Numbered from the stretch's first letter, positions 48,213 to 59,548 are shown. The stretch is 64,000 nucleotides of DNA from Nectonema munidae (GCA_030549495.1 JAUIRK010000343.1:62001-126000); one strand, 5' to 3'. Translations and numbers: made by a program. The notes: generated by a model from the letters alone, not told the origin.

Positions 48213-48403
48213 GAAGCCCGACTTTTTGTCGAGTTCTAACGATCTTGATGTTATCGGAGAAGCAAAGCCTTGCTTCTGTAATGGACACAGTGAAATTTGT
48301 GATAAAGAATCTGGAATGTGTCTAAACTGCTTACAAAATACCAAAGGATTTAATTGTCAGATGTGTAAAGAAGGCTACTTCGGAAATCCTATCAAAAATT
48401 ATG
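48213..48403 (+). CDS. LAMA1/2: Laminin alpha exon 24: LE repeats (residues 1532-1595)
   Basis: Encodes [45 protein letters not shown], matching CVPCQCNGHSSLCDPETSIC...NCQHHTAGDFCERC...GYYG. Two in-frame acceptors are possible: after 48206 (AAG) or after 48212 (CAG), adding or dropping Tyr-Arg. The donor ATG/GTATAA leaves phase 1, which does not fit exon 25. A weaker GTGGAA donor at 48466 would give phase 0. Confidence 0.9.
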
Positions 48404-48913
48404 GTATAACATTATTAAGTTTTTATTTGGACATATCAAATGCAAATTGCCAATTAAAATGGAATGTGGAAAAATTCATATATTTTAAACAAAAAGATAG
48501 ATATAAAATAATTGGTAAATTAAAACAATTATTTTCAAAAATTTTCAATACTGAGAAATAAATAAAAATAAATTTCACATTTTTTCTATTAAAATATAAT
48601 ATTTCAAAATAAAAAAATTAAAAAAAAATTTACTTCAAAATATCATAACATTTCGCATTAAAGTATATGACTTTCAAATTAAAATTTTAAATTTACTCAG
48701 AAATTTCAATTTTTATATTTATTTCTTAGTTTCAAATAAAAATTATTTTACAATTTTTAATTTGGTTTTTCCATTTCGACTTTGTTGATTGCTAGTTTAA
48801 ACTTGAAAATGTATGTAATCCTTCATGCGTTCGATAACAATTTACTTTTTCACGTCTCGAAGTTAAACTTATTCTTGAATTAAGCTAATAGCACTCACAG
48901 CTTTGAAATTCAG
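48404..48913 (+). other. Intron 24
   Basis: Very AT-rich. No repeat recognised. If the alternative donor at 48466 is used, the intron starts there. Confidence 0.5.
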
Positions 48914-49038
48914 CCATGTCAGATGTGTGCCTGTCCACTGCCATACGCCTCCAATAATTTCAGTCCCACTTGCAGACTGGTTCCACAAAATGCAAGTTTC
49001 ATTTGCGACAGTTGCAAGCATGGCTACATCGGAGACAA
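48914..49038 (+). CDS. LAMA1/2: Laminin alpha exon 25: LE repeat (residues about 1596-1637)
   Basis: Encodes PCQMCACPLPYASNNFSPTC, then NASFICDSCKHGYIGDK. LAMA2 has CQQCACPLISSSNNFSPSC...YRCTACPRGYEGQ, so the frame is certain. The 5' boundary is not. AG at 48913 gives phase 0 while the best exon 24 donor gives phase 1. The donor is AA/GTGATT at 49039, and the leftover AA joins A of exon 26 to make Lys. Read past the donor, the frame meets TGA at once. Confidence 0.85.
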
Positions 49039-49514
49039 GTGATTTCTATTTCATTTCTTACAAGGTAAACACGCTAGATGTTAAAACGACGAGCAAAAGC
49101 TTTGAAGGTAGCTTCTTCAATTTTTCTTATACGAGTCCTCTGCTGTTTTTTTATTTTATTTTTTAAGTGTGGATTTACACTAAAAATGCAAATGAGGATG
49201 TTTCTCTGTTTCCATTTATTGTAATAAGTTGCCAACTGTATAAATGTAGGAGTAATTTTGAATGTTTTACGTCTTCTTCTTTTTTAATTTTGGACAATCA
49301 CGTCATCAATAGCTGTATTTTTTATTGTTATCAATTTTCTTAACAGCCCAAATTTATGCATTCAAAAAAAGGAGTATAGTAAATCCTTCATTTTAAAAGA
49401 ATTTTTGAGACAACTTTAAGCTTAGGAATTTTTTTGTATGTAAGCAAAATTTAACGTAATGCAAATAAAATTTTAGCTTGTGAATCAACATAAATACACG
49501 ATAATAATATTCAG
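49039..49514 (+). other. Intron 25
   Basis: AT-rich, nothing recognised. Confidence 0.5.
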
Positions 49515-49717
49515 ATGCGAAGAGTGTACACCTGGTTTCTATGGAAATCCTTCCGTCATCGGAGGCTCGTGTACTTCGTGCACTTGTGATGTTCATGGCT
49601 CCGTTGACAACATATGTGATAAAAGAACTGGACAGTGCAAGTGTTTTCCGCAGATTCTTGGCAAAAATTGCAACGAATGCAGCTCTCGGCACATCGTAGA
49701 AAATGGAAAATGTGTTT
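49515..49717 (+). CDS. LAMA1/2: Laminin alpha exon 26: last LE repeats (residues 1637-1705)
   Basis: Encodes CEECTPGFYGNPSVIGGSC, a CTCDVHGSVDNICD block, TGQCKCFPQILGKNCNEC and NGKCVC. It matches CERCAPGYTGSPGNPGGSC...TGFCTCRPGATGRKCDGC. Phase 2 to 1, donor GTAAGA. Confidence 0.95.
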
Positions 49718-51065
49718 GTAAGACTTTGACTTATCGCAATAAAAACACTTATTTTACTGCAAATTAGTTTTTTAATTACTTCAAGGTTTTTCTTATGTTT
49801 ATTAAAATGAGTGTTTATTAACATTAAAATTGCCTTACAAACTTTTTATGTTAAAGATGAGAAAATACTATTGAAACTGTGATTCGTTGTATCGTATTGA
49901 TTTTCAATGAGTATATGTAACTTAAAAAGTTTCAGTTTGCTTCTCTATCTCCCAAAATTTGTTACACGTGACTTCATTACAAGCGCATTTTATTTTCGAT
50001 AACAGTCTTTCATCTAATTCAAGTCAAAATAATTCAGTAGATCAGAAATTTTGTTACAATAACCGACCAAATTTTAGAAGAACTTTTATGCGAATATAGA
50101 AAGCCATAGAAAAAGTCATACACAATAGTCGCATCTTGATAATCCAGACTCAGATAATAATCGGAAAACTTCGCTATCAAGATGAAATTGATTGGGAACG
50201 AAATTTTGCTTAAAAAATCAAATAAAGATAAAAGGCAAAGGCACCGTGGGGTGTTTTCATCGAGAAGGCACAATTGCAGCGCTTGTATCGAACTATGAGA
50301 AAGTAGGCATGATTCAAGATCGAACCCAAGACCTTGAGTTACCGAAATCCAGTTCCTAACCAACCTTACTCAGACCCCTAAATAAGATAAAGATATTTGA
50401 TATAAAAGATTTAACTTATAAAAAAAACAAGAAAAAGTTATAGCTCTGTTTATATATATAATATATAAATAATTTTTTCACTTCTAATTTTATATTATAT
50501 AATGTATGCATTGAATCGAATTATTATTCGTTATCCCGAAAACTCCAAATCCAATTAAAAATACTCTGGGAACGCAGTCGTTTGTGGTATCGAGCTTTAT
50601 AATGTGCATACAAATTAATACAAAAACACATAAAAAAAGAAGAAAAAACAAGTTTCAAGATACGCATCGCACTTAGTCGCCTCCTACGAAATCTATTACG
50701 AAACGGTGAGAAAATTTAATTTACAGGGTAGTGTGAATTATAACACAATGTAACATACTTTTTGTTCCCAGGTTCTAATGGCGATTTCCTGTTTTGTTAT
50801 TTTCCATTATTTAATTGGAAGTTTGGGTTTGTGGTCAGGATATTGATATTTATGATTTTTATTATTTTTCAAGGAAAACTCGCTTTTTATCAATTCATTA
50901 AATTTAATTAACGTAGTAAATAAATATATTTCATAGCAAAGCCGATGAAGTAAATTAAAACTCAATTTGCACTTATATAATAAATACAGATTTTAAAAAT
51001 GGCTGTATTTCCTCACTACATTTATTATCCTCGGATGTCTTGATCATGATGGTCTGTTTTATTAG
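49718..51065 (+). other. Intron 26
   Basis: Contains SINE family 1 copy 2 (50248-50379). The rest is AT-rich. Confidence 0.6.
50248..50379 (-). repeat. tRNA-derived SINE, family 1, copy 2
   Basis: Minus strand begins AGGGGTCTGAGTAAGGTTGG, has GGTTCGATC as B box and continues with TAGTTCGATACAAGCG and TGTGCCTTCTCGATGAAA. It is the same unit as at 17261-17391. Confidence 0.75.
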
Positions 51066-51208
51066 CTTGCGATAAAGGTTGCACGGGAATCCTCATGAAG
51101 GAAGTGGATGGATTACTCAGTCTAACGTTTCTCCACGATTTCAACAACATGACAATTCTGCCTTGGAACAAATTGATGGAGAATGGCAAAAAGATGCAGT
51201 CAATCTTT
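51066..51208 (+). CDS. LAMA1/2: Laminin alpha exon 27: LE to coiled-coil junction (residues 1705-1752)
   Basis: Encodes SCDKGCTGILMKEVDGLL, the conserved C..GCTG.LL..L entry to domain II (LAMA2 CGDECTGLLLGDLARL), whose cysteines tie alpha to beta and gamma chains, then FNNMTILPWNKLMENG. Phase 1 to 0, then a 61-bp intron. Confidence 0.93.
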
Positions 51209-51269
51209 GTAAGTTGAATTTTTTTCTGCTTCAAAAATATTTTTTCACTTTAACACACGATTGATTCAG

Positions 51270-51383
51270 AATGTGCTGGCTTTCTACTCACAAGATGGCA
51301 TGCAAAGTCCAGAAGTTCAACTTCAAAAATACACCACCATGCTAATCAATGAAGACGCGAATATAAACAAACAAATGAACACC
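51270..51383 (+). CDS. LAMA1/2: Laminin alpha exon 28: coiled coil (residues 1753-1790)
   Basis: Encodes NVLAFYSQDGMQSPEVQLQK and an INEDANINKQMNT end. No strong family motif. It was chosen because it is in phase (0 to 0) with exons 27 and 29. The donor GTGATT is weak, and the frame stays open about 30 codons beyond it. Confidence 0.7.
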
Positions 51384-51792
51384 GTGATTAATTCTTTTCT
51401 TTTCGAAAGCATATTATTCGGAACACTTCATTGCCTTAAAATTGACTTTTTACATGAAATTTCACAATGTGTACGCAAGTATTTGGAACACTAATTTTTA
51501 ATATTAAAGATTTTATGTCTGAAAAAATTATTAAAATAAGTTGAATTGTTTTTACTCGTTATTTACTCTTAATTAGGTTAAATGTATTTTTTTGTAAAAA
51601 AAAATAATGGAAGTTATAAACGATAAAAAATATGTACCGCACGAGATTTAAACTTTAGGAAAACTTTGATGACTTTTATGGCGCTTCGATCTGTTAAAAA
51701 AGTTTGTTTTATTATGAGCCATGTTTTGTTATTTCCTTCTCTTCTTATATATAGTTTGACATGTAAAAACTTAATGATGCTTATTTCTGCAG
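51384..51792 (+). other. Intron 28
   Basis: AT-rich, nothing recognised. Confidence 0.5.
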
Positions 51793-51904
51793 ATACTCGA
51801 CATTAAAAAAAGTTTGAAGGATATTGATGACAGCGCAAACGAGTTGAGAACACAAGAGAAAAGTCTTGAAGAAAAAGCTAACATGTGCCAGGACCAACTG
51901 TTCG
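51793..51904 (+). CDS. LAMA1/2: Laminin alpha exon 29: coiled coil (residues 1791-1827)
   Basis: Encodes ILDIKKSLKDIDDSANELRT and EKSLEEKANMCQDQLF, a heptad-rich, charged helix. Acceptor TTTCTGCAG is strong, donor GTATTT, phase 0 to 1. Confidence 0.82.
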
Positions 51905-51979
51905 GTATTTTTTCGAATTACATCTATACTTGGAAGAAGCCATTACGAAATTTGACAATTCGGTTGCGGATCTGATCTT

Positions 51980-52084
51980 TTCCCCGTATTCCAAATTTTA
52001 TAACATCAAAAGATCAATGCTCTTTAATAAAAAATCTTCTGCTTTAAATTAGATATCGTCTGATTATTCTGGCCGTTAACGGGG
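51980..52084 (+). repeat. TTAA MITE family A copy
   Basis: Contains GCTCTTTAATA, CTTCTGCTTTAAATTAGATA and TCGTCTGATTATTCTGG, ending CCGTTAACGGGG. It aligns with the reverse complement of 60267-60398. Confidence 0.6.
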
Positions 52085-52169
52085 CGATGTTCTAAAATTA
52101 ACAAACTTGCAGTATATAGCAATATGCGGTAAGAATTTGAGGACTAGAATTATGAAAACTAAATGTCAC

Positions 52170-52240
52170 TCTCTTTTTCAATGAAATTTTATATAATTTA
52201 AGTCAGAAGGATTTTCATTTCTTGGGACCCGCTGTCACAC
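52170..52240 (+). repeat. Dispersed repeat family B, copy 4
   Basis: CTCTTTTTCAATGAAATTTT, then TATAATTTAAGTCAGAAGG, ATTTTCATTTC and TGTCACACTCC, in the order of copy 1. Confidence 0.6.
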
Positions 52241-53352
52241 TCCTTCTCAAAGAGGGAAGAAGCTTTGAAGCTTTTGGAAATAGGTTCTTAATTTTCCCAT
52301 TTGAAGAATGGTCTTCATAGTTCTGCCTTTTTGTAGAATAATGCTCGCACTAAAAAAAATAAAATGAATAAAAGAAATGTAATTATATATTTATCATCAA
52401 ATTTTTCAATAAATCAAAGTATGAGTTATTTTTAGTTGAATTAGAATAAAAACTAATCTAATTAATTATATTTAACGCATCATTTTATTATATTAAATAA
52501 AAAAGTAAATCAGAAAGTAAAGTCATTGTTCTAAATTTTTTGAAAAATAAAAACTTTACTTTTTTATAATTTCTAAGACTTTTTCAAGGACTCATCGCCA
52601 CATCATTTATATATACTGGATAAGTATGCATCAAGAAAGAAAAACTAGTTATCTTCATTTAGTAAACCTTAAAAAGATAAGTGAGTAAGTTTCTCTACTA
52701 TACAATTAGTAAAAATTTTAATGTAATCAGCACTCTCACGTGTCTCTTGTGGCGACCCAGTCCAAAAGTTTCAATGATGCCACCCGCATTACATACCGCA
52801 ATTGCTTTTTCAGTAGCTATGCTCAGTTGATTTTATTTAAATACCATTTTTGAAAAATAATAGTACAAAGCAAATGTCAGGTTTTAGAGTATCACCAATG
52901 TTTTTAATGAGATCGTGATAATATTCATGTTCATCTAGATTCGGTAGCCTTTTAAAATTTTCTTTCATTTCTAATAATGGACTCGTACTATATATGTATA
53001 TATATCATTATATGCATGCATATTTTTCTATATTTGCTGCCCAAAGAAGTGTCCTCTCTTTTGTTCTTAAGCTTTTTATAAAAAATGATAATACTATTTA
53101 CTTAGTTAGATAGATATTTCGTTAGTTTACAATGCATTGATTACTTTTATGATATCCAATATAATGGTGACGAAATTTTGAAAAGACCTTTTGGTGAAAG
53201 TTTTTATCTTATCTCTGTTAGGAATGCCACCAAGAATAATCCCCATTACTACTCTTACTAATGTTGCAAATGTTATGTCCTTCGAAATTGTAAGCCGGAA
53301 ATATCATTATCGAAGGAATTTCGTTTTCTTGGACTTGTTGCTTTGCTCTTAG

Positions 53353-53645
53353 CAGGGTTCTTCAACCCTCTTTACACGTGGGCCCAAAATGATATTGAAA
53401 TTAACTCGAGGCCCTAAAAATTCTATTTAAGGGTAAACGCATACAATACATATAAATAGAACAAGCACAATGCTTTAATTTTTGTAATCGATGTCAAAAT
53501 ATACGTAGATATAAGTATATTAGTGAGATTTTTATTGTTTTATTCGAAAATTTTTAACTTTTGAAGTCTGATGAAAAGTAATGGGGCACAAATCTTTTTT
53601 CTCAGTGCCCAAAATGAGCCCTGGATCCTGGGTTGAAGAAGCCTG
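53353..53645. mobile_element. hAT-type MITE, 293 bp
   Basis: The ends are CAGGGTTCTTCAACCC and GGGTTGAAGAAGCCTG, perfect over most of 16 bp, with GGGCCC/GGGCAC blocks inside. The flanks share CTCTTA/CTCTTT, an approximate 8-bp duplication. No coding content. Confidence 0.65.
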
Positions 53646-55522
53646 CTCTTTTAAGAAAGAAATATAACTTAGATGTGAAAATACTTTCTTAATATTAGAA
53701 TTTTAACATTATAATAACGTGATGAGCATGTGTGTCCCACAAATCTATCTTTCTATTTAATTTTTGTTGGTTCATTAAAATGTTACTTTTGAAAAAAGTG
53801 AATCAGTCTTCCAGCATTTTGTATAGATTGAACCATGCTGAATAAAATAAACTTTCTTTAAAACAGTTCCAAACTTTACTCATCATACTTCTTTGCCGCG
53901 ACTTATTTTAAGAAGAAAAAAAGTTTTTCTTATTTTCTTGAAAAAGAGCACAGTGGTGTTCGAAAATATTTGAGTTTTTCAATAAACATTAATTCAATTT
54001 TTCTGTAAGATAGTCAGTGTTCGAAGTTGGCATGACTTTTCTTGTGTTATCGTTTGAGCATCAATGAAATGACAACAACGCAAAGTATACTTTTTTTGCG
54101 AGAACCGTATTTACTTCGTTAGTAAAGTTCACCAATTCTTCATCTCTTTGTGCTTATAGATGCGTAGCCAATAGCCATGCAGTATACTCCTAAATTATTT
54201 ACCCCATTTCAAAAAGGTGGAATCCTGGGATCCCTACCCCAGGCCATAAAGAATCAACGCCAGATTCTAGAAAAGCCTAACACATGAGAAGACACAGCAA
54301 AAAACGGTTGGTTTAACAAATTCCTTCAAGTTTTTAGGAAATCCTGTTCAATTGTATTTCTTTATATTTTATTTGGCAATTTGCGTTGGAAGTTAAAAAA
54401 TGCTTTGTTCTAATTAGGAGCAATTCTGCTATATTTTAGAAAAGGATTTTGAAGAGCAAGAATACATTTTATACGACATACTAAATGTAGGCAAATTGCT
54501 TGGAATTTCGATCAATTAAAAAATTGTATGCTTGAATAAGTTTTGACAACGCTTTTATGAGGGATGACAGTTTGCAACAGAAATTTTGGATACATTTTAA
54601 AGATGTTCTAACAATTTCGGTAATTTGCGATGGAATTTTTCATGATTTTCCATGTTTTACTCTTAGAAGCCCTTTTTCTTTAAATATGTTTCATAGTGTT
54701 TATATTTTTGCGGTTTATCGTATAATAGTATGTATTGCTCAAGTTAGTTATTCAAAAGGCTGTGAAATTGTAAAAGATTGTGGCACTTAAGCCCCTTGCG
54801 TCACAAATTCTAAGTCTCCAATATGAAATTAGGGTTTACAATCACAGTAATATAAGTACACTCCTCACTAACTTTTTTACAAATGCTTTTGTGAAGTAGA
54901 GCATGAATTTTTTAAGATAAATGGGAACTCGTTTTTAGATTTTTTTTCCTAAAAATAATCATCATTTCAATCAACCTGACTCCAATGCCGGTAATTATTA
55001 TAGGATTTAAATGTACAAATCTAAAAACTTTAAAACGCTAACTATAGTTATACTATATATACTTTCTTCATGCGCTTAGAGAAAAGATAAAGCATAGTCA
55101 TCTTATATGTCATGCACTAATTTCCCATATAAGTATAAATAAATGATTACAAATTTTAAATGGAATATCAAGAGAAAATCAATTTTAAAGGGCTTTCAGA
55201 GAAGCTCTGCGATAGAATTAGATAGATAAGTACAGCGTAGGCCTTTTTATTTTCATTATTTCAAAAGTATTATTTGCAGCTCACTTTAAAAATGGCGAAT
55301 TTAGTTCTATTTCATCTTTTTGCATTTCTATTTTATCTCTTTGCAATTCTGTTTCGCCTTTCCGCAATATAAGATTCAATTGCATAAAGAAAACATTAGA
55401 ATTGGGAAAAGAGGAAATAGAATTGCAAAAAGAAGAAATAGAACAAAAAGTGGCATATGTCATATTTGAGTTTTTTTACATAGAATTTTAATCCTGACAA
55501 CACTTTTTTTTCTTTTGAACAG

Positions 55523-55676
55523 AAATTAAAATTAAGCTGAAGAATATCTTGAATAGTCTGAAACTAAAGTACCACACAAATTCCGCTCATTTGATTGCAA
55601 AATCCGAAGAAATAGTGACGAAGATAAACCTTGTCAATCTTTTGTACGATAAATCCAAAGTTTTGGAGGAAAAGAT
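55523..55676 (+). CDS. LAMA1/2: Laminin alpha exon 30: coiled coil (residues 1828-1878)
   Basis: Encodes EIKIKLKNILNSLKLKYHTN, then KSEEIVTKINLVNLLYDKSK and VLEEKM-like end, a leucine-spaced helix. Phase 1 to 2. The donor GT begins right at the in-frame TAA, so the exon must end here. A 68-bp intron follows. Confidence 0.82.
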
Positions 55677-55744
55677 GTAAAAAGAGCTATTTCACTCTTT
55701 GGTGTATTGATAAGTAATTATGATTTGATACAATTTTTAAAAAG

Positions 55745-55943
55745 CGCGGCAGAAGAATTGCAGAACCGAGTGATGAACGAAATGGCTCCCAAAGCGATCA
55801 TACTCTCCCTCCACGACCAAACGAAAGAAGTGAATACGAAGTTGCGCGCCCTCACCAAAATCATTAACAAAGGCGTCCGCGTTTACGTTGAAAAGACGAA
55901 GGAAAAGCACGTGCAGAACATCGTTCTATTCGAGGACTTCAAG
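55745..55943 (+). CDS. LAMA1/2: Laminin alpha exon 31: coiled coil (residues 1879-1945)
   Basis: Encodes AAEELQNRVMNEMAPKAIIL, TKEVNTKLRALTKIINKG and KTKEKHVQNIVLFEDFK. Strong heptad pattern, and clearly higher GC than the flanking introns. Phase 2 to 0, donor GTTAGA. Confidence 0.85.
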
Positions 55944-57346
55944 GTTAGACAACGCTATTCCATGAGTTTGATGAAGTGTTGTCATTCTTTTTCACGAGCG
56001 AGCGGCAGGAATGCACCCATCTCAGAAGTTACAAGACTGATGCACTCTAGGCATTTAGATAGTGGGTGATAGACCGATTGGATCCGTTGGTAACGTCATC
56101 TCTAGAAATATTATTAGGAGTAAACAACAGAAAAAATTAACATCGTAAGGAAAATCCAGTGTTTTTGAGTAGTTTCGCTTGCAATAGTATTTTAAAAAAG
56201 ATTGTCCATAGCTTAACACCCATTTTACAAAATTTAGTATTTTAACATAAAAAGTAGATGACATTAAGTAATTTGATATAAAATTACATGGCTGTGCGTG
56301 ATATCCACAACAAAGGACACTCTAGCCTACAATGGGCGCCAGTGTTGCCATTATGAATTTTAGAAAAATTCAAGATTAGATTAAAAATAAGCATGGACTT
56401 AGTCAGGATTAATGAAATATTCTGAAAAATAAGGAAATTGTGGTATTTCATTTACTAAAATTATGAAGATTGATATTACCTTTTTCAATTTTCAGTGCTG
56501 TAAATCTGAGAGTAGTCCTTTTTGGTTTCCAAGTAACACATGAAGTATTATTTTTCATTATGTGTTGTTTTGCCAGAACCATATGTAATGTTGATTTGAG
56601 GAAAATATCGTTCAACGAATGAGTTAGTATTTTCATGAATTTAGATTAATTAGAAAATGTGGAACAATTTATTAAACCGTCTGTAATTTAACGTAATCTA
56701 TATCAATATTCTGGTAGATTTAAATTTTCACCATAATTAAAATTCGTTATTTTTTTAAGATTTTATTTTAAAAAAAATAAGAGAAAACTTTAAACATTAA
56801 CAAAGGATTTACTTTGCCTAAGTAAAGCTTAGATTCTAGAGTACCAAGTCTCAGGGAATCCATTATTGTTTGAACTTTAAAGTTTTGTCAAATTGATTTT
56901 GACTTATCGAAATTAGGAATATATGCACCATATTTTACACACAAAAAAGTAAAGAATTTGAAGGTTTAAAACTATAAGTAAATATTTTGAAAAACCCACG
57001 ATTAAAACTTAATAAACTTAGAAAACAAGTCAGCAAGGTCTTGGTTTAAAAACCGAGAAATGGTATCTCTGGTGTGCGCATTTAGATAATGGATTAACAT
57101 CAAAATTAGTCTTCGCCATAGATGACGTGGAGAACATATGGGTTAAATGGAATTTGTCCAACATTTAAAAATTATTTGTTTTGCTATTGAAAACACAACA
57201 TATATACACATAAGCACGCCCACAAACACACACAATCGTCGCCAAAAAATGTTAAATACTTTTTCTTTCAAATCCGTTAAAACGTAAAACATCAAAGAAA
57301 ATTTGTTTAATAATGAAAATAATAATAATCAGTATACTTTTTGTAG
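55944..57346 (+). other. Intron 31
   Basis: AT-rich. The open frame of exon 31 runs on to 56069 but loses helix character. A weak (CA)-rich stretch lies near 57190-57230. Confidence 0.5.
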
Positions 57347-57466
57347 GAAAATGTTCTTGAATCTTCAAAAGAATTTGGGGATATTGAGGGTAAAGTGAAT
57401 ACCGAACTCAAACATAACAAAACGCCTATCCACAACTTGTCTCAAAGCATAGAAGAGTCGAATCAA
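57347..57466 (+). CDS. LAMA1/2: Laminin alpha exon 32: coiled coil (residues 1946-1985)
   Basis: Encodes ENVLESSKEFGDIEGKVN, then HNLSQSIEESNQ. Polar helical sequence, phase 0 at both ends, strong TTTTTGTAG acceptor and GTAAGA donor. Confidence 0.78.
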
Positions 57467-58211
57467 GTAAGAATAACGCCTTTTCCTTTCAAATGATGTA
57501 ATCCAATAAACTTAGAATGTAAAAAAAAATTGATATCAATCTTAATCCAGTGGTTTTCATATATATTTCTTCTTCTATTTATTTCGATCAAGTCAAAAAT
57601 ATAAAGAATATATTCATTTTTGCAAATTTAGCTTAGCATTAAACAATTTACAAAATTTTTTTTGATAAAATCTGTTTAAGAAAATAATAATTCAAATTTC
57701 AACATTTTAATAAAGTCAAGATATTTTTTTGCCATTTTTATAATCATTTATTTGCAAGAGCATAAGCAGAGAAAGGTAGGAATATTTTAAGTTTGAAAAA
57801 TAACTTAAAATATAAGCTATTTTTACTTACAAGTTGAAAAAACTGAAAAGCTTGTGATATTTTTACAAATTCTTTTTTTTATTTGGCTAAAATCAATTAA
57901 CCCATGTAAAGAATAGGCCTACAAGTTTCAACGAATTCAAGGATGGGCACATATGATTTGTATACAATTTAAGGACGGTTCGAGGTCTGCAGGAGTGATT
58001 ATTTATTTGCCTACTTAGTCTTTAGTTGGTGTTAACTAAATAAATAAATAACTTTTTTAAATATAAAAATTTTTACATTACCTTTAACATAGGTATATAT
58101 AAAATTTGTTTCAAAAAGGTTTAAAATGTTCGATCAGTCATGACTATTTTGGCTTTCTAAACAAAGGCATTGCTCAATTTTAATCAAACTGCTCTATAAT
58201 TTCTTTAACAG
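57467..58211 (+). other. Intron 32
   Basis: AT-rich, nothing recognised. Confidence 0.5.
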
Positions 58212-58253
58212 GCTGCAATGGTAGCCATGATGCAAAATTTTTTGAATAACAAG
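58212..58253 (+). CDS. LAMA1/2: Laminin alpha exon 33: 42-bp coiled-coil exon (residues 1986-1999)
   Basis: Encodes only AAMVAMMQNFLNNK, exactly 14 residues or two heptads, with a good TTTAACAG acceptor and a GTGGTT donor, phase 0 at both ends. Because exons 32 and 34 are also phase 0 here, skipping it would keep the frame, so it could be alternative or not an exon at all. Confidence 0.55.
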
Positions 58254-58524
58254 GTGGTTAAGACTCCATTTAAAATATATCAAGACTTACTATATTCGAT
58301 TTGGTTCACTAGTACCAAATGTTTTATACCCGGATTCAATGTTTCAATGCCCGTACCAGCACCGCCCGGCCAGAAATTCGCCACGATGTAGTCTAAGATG
58401 TCCATTAGAACAGGATAAAGTGAAATTAATGAATGCACAATTTTGTTGATAATATACAGTAAAGTGATCAGCATCATTCAGTCCGATTTTGGGCGAAAAT
58501 TTACGAATACATTCTGCCATTTAG

Positions 58525-58685
58525 TTTTTGAAGAGCATAATAGTGAATCTGACGCAGACAGTGAATAGCACAGAAAGACTGCATTCCATAATGAGCAACT
58601 TGAACGCAGACTATGCAGCAAAGTATGTCTATACCGCGAAGAACTTTTCTCAAAATTTCACCAAAATCGTCGACTCTCTTAAGCG
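58525..58685 (+). CDS. LAMA1/2: Laminin alpha exon 34: coiled coil (residues 2000-2052)
   Basis: Encodes FLKSIIVNLTQTVNSTERLH, SIMSNLNADYAAKYVYTAKN and FTKIVDSLK. Two or three N-glycosylation sequons (NLT, NST, NFT) as is usual in laminin coils. Phase 0 to 2, donor GTAATC. Confidence 0.83.
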
Positions 58686-59019
58686 GTAATCTTAACCTTC
58701 ATCTAATCATTTTTTGGTGATATCTTTAAATTATTTGACGTTGAAAACGAGTTTCAATTCATCATCTCAAATTTTAAGTTTAAATTAAACTACATCCTAG
58801 CGATCCCGCATGTAGCGGACGGCTAAGCATGAAGAAAAAAGGAGATACAAGTTTCATATTTTTTAATAGACGCAATCTGAAAAAAGGAAAAGTATTTAGA
58901 TGTTGTTGAAGCCATTTTGTTAAAATGGAAAAAAATTTAAAACAATAAATAAATAAAATTAAAAAGCTAATTTTTCAGCGTTAATCGCTCAATTCGATAA
59001 TTTCATTCAACTTATTCAG
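58686..59019 (+). other. Intron 34
   Basis: 334 bp, AT-rich, nothing recognised. Confidence 0.5.
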
Positions 59020-59158
59020 ACAACTTAGAAACGTGAACGAAAGTGACGTTGGGCCAGTGAAAATTCTTCAACGTCTCAAGCAAATCGTGGCAGGGGTCCA
59101 GAGAGCGAATGAAACGAGCAAGAAGATAGCATCTGCGCAAGCGATATCCGACTATAAC
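59020..59158 (+). CDS. LAMA1/2: Laminin alpha exon 35: coiled coil (residues 2053-2099)
   Basis: Encodes RQLRNVNESDVGPVKILQRL, KQIVAGVQRANETSKKIASA and QAISDYN. Good helix with a hinge (DVGP). Phase 2 to 0. The donor GTAACA lies about 17 bp from the left end of the foldback-like element. Confidence 0.85.
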
Positions 59159-59427
59159 GTAACACTGCGTGACATAGAGTTTTTCACTCTTTTGTGAAGT
59201 ATTTGCAAAATCATTAGTGAATTTATTTCAATCATTAGCGAGCTATTTTCATTCATTAGTGAATTTTTTGCAATTTTTAGTGAACCAAAAATTATATAAA
59301 AAATTATAAAATATTTAAATTTATTAATAATGGTGTTGACAGATGTACCCATGATAAAAAATTAACATAAGAGAAGTTAACATAGACTATTGTGTTTGTT
59401 GCCATCTCGTAATATCATTACAACTCT

Positions 59428-59548
59428 ACCTCTAATCACTACTAAAGATCATCTCTCCTATTCATCATTTGTCTAATCACTACTAAAATTCATCTCTCCT
59501 ATTCATCATTTGTCTAATCACTACTAAAGATCATCTCTCCTATTCATC
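59428..59548 (+). repeat. 41-bp minisatellite, left array of the foldback-like element
   Basis: About three units of CATCTCTCCTATTCATCATT plus TGTCTAATCACTACTAAAGAT (41 bp), alternating AAAGAT and AAAATT variants. Confidence 0.85.

Larger units (their letters stand above)
51905..55522 (+). other. Intron 29, 3.6 kb
   Basis: Holds a TTAA MITE (51980-52084), family B copy 4 (52170-52240), a hAT MITE (53353-53645) and an imperfect inverted repeat of about 65-bp arms (55300-55450, built from TTGCAATTCTATTT-like phrases). The frame at 54557-54790 is not recognised. Confidence 0.6.

Noticed and set aside
48903-49166. Alternative frame through exon 25 that would fit the phase left by exon 24
   Set aside because: It destroys the conserved CQMCACPL...NNFSPTC LE sequence, so the laminin frame is preferred despite the phase conflict.
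54557-54790. 77-codon open frame in intron 29
   Set aside because: Hydrophobic, AT-driven composition, no family match, not in phase with neighbouring exons.
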